Origin: an uncultured Ruminiclostridium sp.
Lineage (GTDB): Bacteria > Bacillota > Clostridia > Oscillospirales > Ruminococcaceae
Direction: 5' to 3'
Length of the DNA: 7,372 bases
NCBI GenBank assembly: GCA_934462775.1
Contig: CAKSIR010000117.1
Coordinates: 1-7,372, forward strand
Positions 1-4,605 of the stretch are shown here, in pieces. The notes below the pieces were generated by a model. That model worked only from the letters and a program-made list of their open reading frames with translations, made no database searches and had not been told where the DNA came from. Position 1 is the first letter of the stretch, and each line of letters starts with the position of its first letter. Made by a program: the position numbers and the translations under genes.

Positions 1-7
1 CCCCAGT

Positions 8-174
8 CCCCTGCAAAACTTGGTACTATTGCGCAAGCAATAGTACATAGCTTTGTATAAGAGTTCCGCAATCTGCGGATTGCGGCTTAGGGCGCTGCCC
101 TAAGAACCTGCCACTTTTTGAAAAAAGTGGACAAAAACTTTATAATTTGGCTTTTTCGACAGAGTATGTTTTTG
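8..174 (+). repeat. Interspersed four-hairpin element, copy 1 (full length)
   Basis: This non-coding element lies downstream of gyrB and points toward it. Four perfect hairpins are visible. H1 is 23-46 (10-bp stem, GCAA loop). H2 is 66-85 (8 bp, CCGCAATC with GATTGCGG, loop TGCG). H3 is 86-104 (8 bp, CTTAGGGC with GCCCTAAG, loop GCT). H4 is 111-130 (8 bp, CCACTTTT with AAAAGTGG, loop TGAA). H2 and H3 touch, and a 6-nt spacer AACCTG separates H3 from H4. The element begins near CCCCTGCAAAACTTGG and ends at ATGTTTTTG (166-174). The same order of hairpins recurs inverted at 3768-3934 and in part at 4480-4604 and 7327-7372. I do not recognise it as a named family. Repetition and folding are seen directly; a role as RNA, mobile element or processing site is inference. 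Confidence 0.9.
118..146 (+). promoter_or_regulatory. Sigma-A promoter inside repeat copy 1, antisense to gyrB
   Basis: A -35 box TTGAAA (118-123) and a perfect -10 box TATAAT (141-146) are separated by exactly 17 nt. The -35 is formed by the loop of hairpin H4 and the start of its 3' arm, and the -10 lies in the element's tail. Transcription would start near 153 and run rightward into the 3' end of gyrB as antisense RNA. The TTGAAA is present in all four copies, but the -10 is degenerate in the others (TTAGTT, TTTATG and TTAAAT at the matching place). No start site has been mapped; activity is inferred from the match. Confidence 0.6.
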
Positions 175-206
175 AGTAATTATCGGTGTAATGCGCCGCC
201 TGCGCC

Positions 207-2201
207 TTATATATCTAAGTTTTCAACGTACTTCGCGTTCTGCTCGATAAACTCTCTTCTCGGCTCGACCTTGTCGCCCATCAGTATGGAGAATATCTGG
301 TCAGCCTTCGCCGCGTCCTCAAGCGTTACCTGTATCATGGTTCTCCGCTCAGGGTCCATTGTGGTTTCCCAAAGCTGGTCGGGATCCATCTCACCAAGAC
401 CTTTGTAGCGCTGTACCTCGACCTTTGCGTTGTTCTCTCCCGCAAGCTCCGCGGTGTATGCGTCGCGTTCCTCGTCGCTGAACGCGTATCTCACCTGCTT
501 GCCTCTGAACACCTTGAACAGCGGCGGCTGCGCAAGGTAAACGTGTCCCTCCTCGATAAGCGGACGCATGAATCTGAAGAAAAACGTCAGCAGCAGCGCC
601 CTGATATGGGAGCCGTCAACATCGGCATCGGCCATGATAATAACTCGTCCGTATCTGAGCTTTGAAAGGTCGAAATCCTCGCTGATTCCCGTGCCAAGCG
701 CCTTTACAACAGGCACAAGCTTCTCGTTGCTGTAAACCTTGTCGGCTCTCGCCTTTTCAACGTTCAGCATTTTTCCCCACAGCGGGAGAATTGCCTGGTA
801 TCTGCTGTTTCTGCCCTGCTTTGCAGAGCCGCCCGCAGAGTCGCCCTCGACAATATAGATTTCGGTAAGCTTTGTGTCCTTTTCATAGCAGTCAGCCAGC
901 TTGCCCGGCAGTCCCGCGCCGTCGGACGCGCTCTTTCTCTTGGCTTCCATCGCCTTTTTGGCAGCGTCGCGGGCAGCCTGTGAATTTATCGCCTTTGTAA
1001 TGATTATCTGAGCGGTGTCGGGGTGTTCCTCAAAGTAATAGGTCAGCTTCTCAACGACAATCTTGTAAACGATAGGTCCTACCTCGGGGTTGCCCAGCTT
1101 GCCCTTTGTCTGTCCCTCGAACTCGCATTCGGGCAGCTTTACGGAAACCACCGCGTTGATTGCCTCGCGGATAGCCTCGCCGCTGAGAGCAACGAACTCC
1201 TTTTTGTCCTCGTCGTTCTTCTTGGCGGACTTGGTTTTCTTCTGCTTCTGCTTTGACTGCTGCTCCTCAAGGTACGCCTTTACAAAGTCGTTTACAACCT
1301 TGCTGAGCGCTCTCTTGAACGCCATTTCGTGAGTACCGCCGTCAATTGTATGGATATTGTTGGCGAAGGAGCGGATAGCCTCGCTGTTGAAATCGGTGTT
1401 GTACTGGAACGCAGCCTCCACCGTCACATTGTCAGCCATACCGTTCAGATAGATAATATCGGGGTGCAGCACCTCGGCGCCGCGCTCGTTTTGCAGCCAC
1501 TCAACGTAGCTTGAAATGCCGCCGTCATACTTGAGGGTTTCCGTTACCTCGTTGTTCTCATCGCGGAGGTCGGAGAAAATTATCTTGATGCCGCCGTTCA
1601 GAAACGCCTGTTCCCGCAGTCTTGTAAGCAGCGTGCCGTAATCGAAGTGGGTGTCGTGGAAAATAGTTCCGTCGGGCTTAAAGCGTACTCTTGTGCCTGT
1701 CTTGTCCGTTGTGCCGATGATTTTAAGCTGTTCATCGTAATGACCGCGACGGAACTTCTGATAATGAACGTTCTTTCCGTCATAGACCTCTAACTCGAGC
1801 CACTCGGACAGCGCGTTTACAACCGACGCACCAACGCCGTGCAGACCGCCCGATACCTTGTATCCGCCGCCGCCGAACTTTCCGCCTGCGTGGAGAATGG
1901 TATATACAACGGTTGCGGCTGAAATGCCCTCCTTTGGGTGGATTCCTGTCGGGATTCCTCTGCCGTTATCCGTTACCTGTATTACATCGCCGGGGAGGAT
2001 ACGCACGTCAATTTCGGTGCAGTAGCCCGCTAACGCCTCGTCGATTGCGTTGTCAACGATTTCATACACAAGGTGATGAAGTCCGCTGGGGCCTGTTGAG
2101 CCAATATACATACCGGGGCGCTTTCTTACCGCTTCAAGTCCCTCAAGGATTTGAATGTCCCCCGCTCCGTATTCGTGTGTTACTTTTGTGTTCTCGTCCA
2201 T
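207..2201 (-). CDS. gyrB: DNA gyrase subunit B
   Basis: This is the ATPase subunit of gyrase, which with GyrA introduces negative supercoils using ATP. It is 664 residues from the chosen start, slightly longer than the roughly 640 of Bacillus GyrB. The GHKL ATPase site shows Glu47 and Asn51 in EIVDNAIDEAL, DNGRGIP near 78-84, HAGGKF near 104 and GLHGVGA near 119. The QTK loop is at 364-366. The TOPRIM domain carries EGDSAGG from 452 and DADVDGSHIR near 525-534, whose acidic residues bind magnesium. The C-terminus ends in the family-typical MGDKVEPRREFIE followed by KYVENLDI. A GTG at 2207 is in frame, but the AAGGA ribosome site (2211-2215) is only 3 nt from it and 9 nt from the ATG at 2201, so I prefer the ATG. 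A Lys/Gln-rich insert lies at residues 312-335, and Trp475 replaces a usual Lys/Arg. It has its own promoter. Confidence 0.98.
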   Translation of the reverse strand: MDENTKVTHEYGAGDIQILEGLEAVRKRPGMYIGSTGPSGLHHLVYEIVDNAIDEALAGYCTEIDVRILPGDVIQVTDNGRGIPTGIHPKEGISAATVVYTILHAGGKFGGGGYKVSGGLHGVGASVVNALSEWLELEVYDGKNVHYQKFRRGHYDEQLKIIGTTDKTGTRVRFKPDGTIFHDTHFDYGTLLTRLREQAFLNGGIKIIFSDLRDENNEVTETLKYDGGISSYVEWLQNERGAEVLHPDIIYLNGMADNVTVEAAFQYNTDFNSEAIRSFANNIHTIDGGTHEMAFKRALSKVVNDFVKAYLEEQQSKQKQKKTKSAKKNDEDKKEFVALSGEAIREAINAVVSVKLPECEFEGQTKGKLGNPEVGPIVYKIVVEKLTYYFEEHPDTAQIIITKAINSQAARDAAKKAMEAKRKSASDGAGLPGKLADCYEKDTKLTEIYIVEGDSAGGSAKQGRNSRYQAILPLWGKMLNVEKARADKVYSNEKLVPVVKALGTGISEDFDLSKLRYGRVIIMADADVDGSHIRALLLTFFFRFMRPLIEEGHVYLAQPPLFKVFRGKQVRYAFSDEERDAYTAELAGENNAKVEVQRYKGLGEMDPDQLWETTMDPERRTMIQVTLEDAAKADQIFSILMGDKVEPRREFIEQNAKYVENLDI

Positions 2202-2245
2202 TTTCACTTTTCCTTTTTTGATATTGCTGAACGTTATGCGTCATA

Positions 2246-2257
2246 TATTATATAATA
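2246..2257. repeat. 12-bp perfect palindrome in the gyrB leader
   Basis: TATTATATAATA is a perfect 12-bp palindrome placed just after the predicted gyrB start site (about +5 to +16). It is pure A/T, so it may simply be easily melted DNA, or it may be a protein-binding site. It also contains a second -10-like TATAAT on the minus strand without a good -35. Confidence 0.5.
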
Positions 2258-2267
2258 GTATGCCCTT

Positions 2268-2296
2268 ATTATAGCATAAAACCCCAGATTTTTCAA
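2268..2296 (-). promoter_or_regulatory. Sigma-A promoter of gyrB
   Basis: On the minus strand a TTGAAA -35 (2291-2296) is followed after 17 nt by a perfect TATAAT -10 (2268-2273). The bases TGC just before the -10 give an extended -10 motif. The start site should be near 2261, leaving a leader of about 60 nt before gyrB. This separates gyrB transcription from the dnaA-to-remB genes upstream. The -35 sits inside the descending part of the remB terminator hairpin. Confidence 0.85.
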
Positions 2297-2326
2297 GGTT
2301 TTTGACCTAAAATTTCGGGGTTTTAT
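2276..2326 (-). terminator. Probable remB terminator, interleaved with the gyrB promoter
   Basis: A perfect 10-bp inverted repeat, ATAAAACCCC (2276-2285) and GGGGTTTTAT (2317-2326), starts in the remB stop codon. The roughly 31-nt interior can pair partly (AGGT with ACCT, ATTTT with AAAAT). On the minus strand the 3' arm GGGGTTTTAT supplies a GC block followed by a short T tract. The long interior makes this less compact than a textbook terminator, so an operator-type inverted repeat around the gyrB -35 is an alternative. Confidence 0.6.
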
Positions 2327-2583
2327 CACAAAAATACGCCTTTTTTCACCTGTTTGCACCGCTTTCGCAAGGTGCTTGCGGAAACGTTGGAAACGTACAC
2401 CGAATTTTCGCACACAACGAAGCTTTTCGGCATATCCAGCGACACATAATATATCTTCCCGCTTTTCTGACAGGCGGAGAGATATTCGTTCACCGACTTC
2501 TGCACCGAGGTCTTTTCGAGGTCGAAAATGCCGATTATTTCGCGGCTGTCAACGGTAACGTCCGCTCCGAGATGAATATACAT
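2326..2583 (-). CDS. remB: DUF370 / RemB-type regulatory protein
   Basis: An 85-residue protein of the DUF370 family. It begins MYIHLGADVTV and shows IIGIFDLEKTS near residues 17-27, both typical of Bacillus RemB (YaaB, about 81 residues), which is encoded at the same place between recF and gyrB. The related RemA is a DNA-binding activator of matrix genes in Bacillus subtilis; the function of RemB homologues in Clostridia is not established, so regulation here is inferred from family only. The central part has a mixed hydrophobic/charged pattern, and the C-terminus is basic (LRKRCKQVKKG). The ribosome site AAAGGA (2589-2594) lies 5 nt before the ATG. The gene follows recF by 36 bp without a terminator, so the two are probably co-transcribed. 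There is no signal peptide or membrane segment. Confidence 0.92.
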   Translation of the reverse strand: MYIHLGADVTVDSREIIGIFDLEKTSVQKSVNEYLSACQKSGKIYYVSLDMPKSFVVCENSVYVSNVSASTLRKRCKQVKKGVFL

Positions 2584-2619
2584 AGCGTTCCTTTCTATAC
2601 TGACAGTAATTACTTTTGC

Positions 2620-3753
2620 TTATTTACTTTCGGTAAACCTGCCGTCCTCAACGCGCCACATTTTTCCCGATGAAAATCCCCTCATGTCGTTCACATTACA
2701 GCCTGTTATGAACACCTGCTCGCTGTTTATGTTGTTCATGACGAAATTGCGGCGGTATTCGTCAAGCTCGCTCAGCACGTCGTCAAGAATTACCACGGGG
2801 CAGTCCCCCGTCCTGTCGCGTATCATTTCCGCCTCGGCAAGCTTCAGCGCAAGGGCGATGCTGCGGACCTGTCCCTGTGACGCGTAGTCGCGGCTGTTCA
2901 TTCCGTTTATGGAGAAAATCAGGTCGTCGCGGTGAGCGCCTGTGACGGTGTAGCGAAAAATCAGCTCTTTGGGCAGGCTGTTTTCCAGCTCGTCAAGGTA
3001 TCTTCTGCACAGTCCGTCAGTGTCGGAGAAGTCGAAATCCCAGCCGTTCATGACGGTACTGAAGTATTCGGCGGTGAGGTTTTCGTTGTTTTGGTTTAAC
3101 TTTGAGTATATTTCATAGAGATATTCACGCAAAGTAATGAAATGCTTCAGCCGTCCGTACATGACGTTGACGCCTAATCGGGCGAGGCTTTCGTTCCATG
3201 TCGAAATCATCGCCTTGTCATAGTCGGTCGGAACGGGCGGCAGCTTGGTCAGGAGGTTGTTTTTCTGGCGGAGGGCTTTGTTGTATTCTGCCAGCTTAGC
3301 GTGGTGGATTTTGTTCATCATGTCGGCAACGCTGTCGATGTAGGCTCGTCTTTGTTCAGGGTTTCCCTTTACTATGAACAAATCCTCAGGAACAAACACA
3401 ACGTACCTTAACTTTCCGTATAATTCGGCTGCATTTTTCAAGGTGAGCTTGTTTAAGGTGATTTTTACGCTGCTACCGAGCTGTTCGTATTCGATTACGT
3501 TTTCCTTTTCGGGGTACGCGTCAAAGACGAAATTTAAACGCATTGTAGTTTTTTCGTCTGTTTTGCCTATGGGTATATATTCAAGGGATTTAGAGGGGCG
3601 GAAGCTGCCGCCAAGGCAGAGGGAGATTGCCTCCATAAGGTTGGTTTTGCCTTGAGCGTTGTTGCCTGTAAAGATGTTGACGGAGGGGTGAAAGGAGAAT
3701 TGAGCCTCATTGATGTTGCGGAAATTTTTGACGTACAGGGACTTCAAAATCAT
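2620..3753 (-). CDS. recF: DNA replication/repair protein RecF
   Basis: An SMC-like ATPase that binds gapped DNA and, with RecO and RecR, helps load RecA during gap repair and fork restart. It is 377 residues from the chosen start, close to the usual 360-370. The Walker A motif GNNAQGKT is at 30-37, the ABC signature SQGQ near 292-295, and Walker B VVILDDVLSELD near 320-331 with the D-loop following. The middle region (about 110-280) is the charged lobe typical of RecF. An in-frame ATG lies 8 codons upstream (3777), but a strong AGGAGG (3762-3767) sits 8 nt before the ATG at 3753, and the MILKSLYVKNFRN start matches the family beta-strand, so 3753 is preferred. It is separated from the S4 gene by a 375-bp structured gap, which is unusually long for this operon. 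Confidence 0.97.
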   Translation of the reverse strand: MILKSLYVKNFRNINEAQFSFHPSVNIFTGNNAQGKTNLMEAISLCLGGSFRPSKSLEYIPIGKTDEKTTMRLNFVFDAYPEKENVIEYEQLGSSVKITLNKLTLKNAAELYGKLRYVVFVPEDLFIVKGNPEQRRAYIDSVADMMNKIHHAKLAEYNKALRQKNNLLTKLPPVPTDYDKAMISTWNESLARLGVNVMYGRLKHFITLREYLYEIYSKLNQNNENLTAEYFSTVMNGWDFDFSDTDGLCRRYLDELENSLPKELIFRYTVTGAHRDDLIFSINGMNSRDYASQGQVRSIALALKLAEAEMIRDRTGDCPVVILDDVLSELDEYRRNFVMNNINSEQVFITGCNVNDMRGFSSGKMWRVEDGRFTESK

Positions 3754-3761
3754 TTGGCTCA

Positions 3762-3767
3762 CCTCCT
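3762..3767 (-). promoter_or_regulatory. recF ribosome binding site
   Basis: AGGAGG on the minus strand, within GGAGGAGGTGA and 8 nt from the ATG at 3753, fixes the recF start. The tail of repeat copy 2 (ATGTTTATGG, 3768-3777) runs directly into it, so the repeat ends at the recF translation signal. Confidence 0.9.
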
Positions 3768-3934
3768 CCATAAACATTTTGCCTTTGCCAAGGAACTAAA
3801 AGTTTTCGTCCACCTTTTTCAAAAGGTGGTAGGTTCTTAGGGCAACGCCCTAAGCCGCTCTCCGCAGAGAGCGGAATTCTTAACGCAAAAGCTATGTACT
3901 ATTGCTTGCGCAATAGTACCAAGTTTTGCAGGGG
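3768..3934 (-). repeat. Interspersed four-hairpin element, copy 2 (full length)
   Basis: This is an inverted copy of the element at 8-174, lying in the direction of transcription between the S4 gene and recF. Given in plus-strand coordinates: H4 3810-3829 (CCACCTTT with AAAGGTGG), H3 3836-3854 (CTTAGGGC with GCCCTAAG), H2 3855-3874 (CCGCTCTC with GAGAGCGG) and H1 3896-3919, which is identical to copy 1. H2 and H4 differ from copy 1 at both paired positions so that pairing is kept. The element-orientation end ATGTTTATGG abuts the recF ribosome site. The promoter-like tail is degenerate here (TTGAAA, 17 nt, TTAGTT), so I do not call a recF promoter. Confidence 0.9.
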
Positions 3935-3939
3935 GTGCG

Positions 3940-3970
3940 GGGGAGTTTTTTTCAAGAAAAAAAGCTCCCC
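3940..3970. other. Long A/T-armed hairpin beside repeat copy 2
   Basis: GGGGAG plus seven T (3940-3952) pairs with seven A plus CTCCCC (3957-3970). There is one unpaired G at 3964 and a CAAG loop. No T tract follows on either strand, so it is not a standard terminator. It may be an outer module of the repeat or an independent cruciform. Confidence 0.6.
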
Positions 3971-4001
3971 TGCAACGTTGTGACTTACACGGCACATCCT
4001 C

Positions 4002-4023
4002 AAAAAACGTGCCGGTGGCACGT
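4002..4023 (-). terminator. Rho-independent terminator after the S4 gene
   Basis: On the minus strand ACGTGCC (4017-4023) pairs with GGCACGT (4007-4013) across the loop ACC. A run of six T (4002-4007) starts at the last paired base. Four A before the stem can pair with the T tract and lengthen it. It lies about 105 nt after the S4 stop codon and would end transcription from dnaA-dnaN-S4 before recF unless it is bypassed. Confidence 0.75.
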
Positions 4024-4035
4024 CTTTTGACGTGC
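4018..4035 (-). promoter_or_regulatory. Antiterminator-like hairpin overlapping the S4 terminator
   Basis: GCACGTC (minus strand, 4029-4035) pairs with GACGTGC (4018-4024) across an AAAA loop. The second arm is the same segment that forms the 5' arm of the terminator at 4002-4023, so the two folds exclude each other. A third alternative pairs CGGCAC at 3990-3995 with GTGCCG at 4009-4014. This is attenuator geometry, but no ligand or leader peptide is seen. Regulation is inference. Confidence 0.45.
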
Positions 4036-4087
4036 TTGTTCGCGCCTTCAGTTCGCGCTCCCAAGCCGAACTCCCCTAAACTACACA

Positions 4088-4108
4088 GGGCGCTTTCTCC
4101 AAGCGCCC
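4088..4108. other. GC-rich hairpin just after the S4 stop codon
   Basis: GGGCGCTT (4088-4095) pairs perfectly with AAGCGCCC (4101-4108) across TCTCC. There is no T tract, so it is more likely a 3'-end stabiliser or the first part of the hairpin cluster than a terminator. The stretch 4036-4087 between it and the next hairpin contains an 8-bp direct repeat GTTCGCGC (4038-4045 and 4051-4058) and no gene. Confidence 0.6.
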
Positions 4109-4128
4109 CACAGTATTCCTGACCCCTC

Positions 4129-4350
4129 TTATTCAGCGAACTGCACTTCAAATTCCTCGTCAATGCCCTCGACGGTTATTCGGTCGCCCTCGACGATTTT
4201 TTTGCCGCGCATTGTGCAGACCTCGCCGTTTACGCTGACGATTCCGTCCTGAATAGCCAACTTTGCCTGACCGCCCGTTTCAATGATGTTGGCAAACTTA
4301 AGAAGCTGTTCAAGCTTGATGAACGGTGGCTTGATTTCGATTATTTCCAT
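4129..4350 (-). CDS. yaaA: S4 domain RNA-binding protein, YaaA type
   Basis: A 73-residue protein that is almost entirely one S4 RNA-binding fold. The family core is seen as LEQLLKFANIIETGGQAK (residues 14-31), followed by VSVNGEVCTMRGKKIVEGD. This matches the Bacillus subtilis S4 protein encoded between dnaN and recF. Such proteins are thought to bind structured RNA, probably ribosomal; the exact target is not known. The start at 4350 is set by AAAGGA (4358-4363), 7 nt upstream. An in-frame extension to 4431 would run through a leader hairpin and has no ribosome site, so it is rejected. It is preceded by a hairpin-rich 255-bp gap after dnaN and followed by a terminator-like cluster. Confidence 0.93.
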   Translation of the reverse strand: MEIIEIKPPFIKLEQLLKFANIIETGGQAKLAIQDGIVSVNGEVCTMRGKKIVEGDRITVEGIDEEFEVQFAE

Positions 4351-4381
4351 TTGTGTGTCCTTTCGGGAATAAATAGTACCG

Positions 4382-4410
4382 TCAAAAACATACCACCGGT
4401 ATGTTTTTGA
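4382..4410. terminator. Possible bidirectional terminator in the S4 gene leader
   Basis: A perfect 13-bp inverted repeat with a 3-nt loop: TCAAAAACATACC (4382-4394) and GGTATGTTTTTGA (4398-4410). The A5 tract before and T5 tract after the CATACC stem give terminator geometry on both strands. For the minus-strand operon it ends 18 nt before the S4 ribosome site, so it could reduce read-through from dnaN into the S4 gene. It may equally be only a stable leader hairpin. Confidence 0.45.
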
Positions 4411-4423
4411 GGAATTGTCGGTG
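4399..4423 (+). repeat. Second copy of the gyrB-side repeat tail
   Basis: These 25 nt match 164-188, the end of repeat copy 1 plus its extension, at 23 of 25 positions and in the same orientation. Both read GTATGTTTTTGAG, then AATT, then TCGGTG, with single-base differences between. The segment lies directly before the 4438-4604 element, as if the tail of one element were followed head-to-tail by another. It overlaps one arm of the leader hairpin at 4382-4410. Confidence 0.7.
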
Positions 4424-4437
4424 CGGCGCACGCACTC

Positions 4438-4604
4438 GTTCTTTCTTTTCTCTCGAAAAAGAAAGAACCAAAGAAATCCGCTTTTGCGTTAAGGTATTCC
4501 GACTTCTGCGGAAGTCGGCTTAGGACTCTGTCCTAAGAACCTGCAAGCTTTTGAAAAAGCTTGAGCAAAACTTTTTATGCTTTGGCAAAGGCGAAATGTT
4601 TTTG
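4438..4604 (+). repeat. Interspersed hairpin element, copy 3, with a swapped 5' hairpin
   Basis: The 3' module (4480-4604) matches copies 1 and 2: GCTTTTGCGTTAAG (shared with copy 2), H2 4499-4518 (CCGACTTC with GAAGTCGG, loop TGCG), H3 4519-4537 (CTTAGGAC with GTCCTAAG), spacer AACCTG, H4 4544-4563 (CAAGCTTT with AAAGCTTG, loop TGAA) and the ending ATGTTTTTG. The H1 hairpin is missing. In its place is a 12-bp hairpin, GTTCTTTCTTTT (4438-4449) with AAAAGAAAGAAC (4457-4468). All stems stay perfectly paired despite different sequence. The element ends one base from the dnaN stop codon and is antisense to the operon. Confidence 0.88.
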
Positions 4605-4605
4605 C

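Noticed and set aside
118..408. Plus-strand open frame starting in repeat copy 1
   Set aside because: It is mostly antisense to gyrB, its start codon lies downstream of the -35 and upstream of the predicted start site of the repeat promoter, and the protein resembles nothing known.
2202..2207. GTG start for gyrB, two codons upstream
   Set aside because: The AAGGA site is only 3 nt away from the GTG, whereas the ATG at 2201 has a 9-nt spacing.
3931..3943. Possible G-quadruplex
   Set aside because: Only two G5 tracts are present; four separate G3 tracts are not available.
3837..4163. Minus-strand open frame of 108 codons between recF and the S4 gene
   Set aside because: It runs across the hairpin cluster and repeat copy 2, overlaps the S4 3' end, has no ribosome site or recognisable domain, and its composition reflects the repeats.
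4351..4440. Promoter for the S4 gene
   Set aside because: A TTGACG lies in the leader, but no -10 is found at 16-18 nt; the gene is more likely read from the dnaA promoter.
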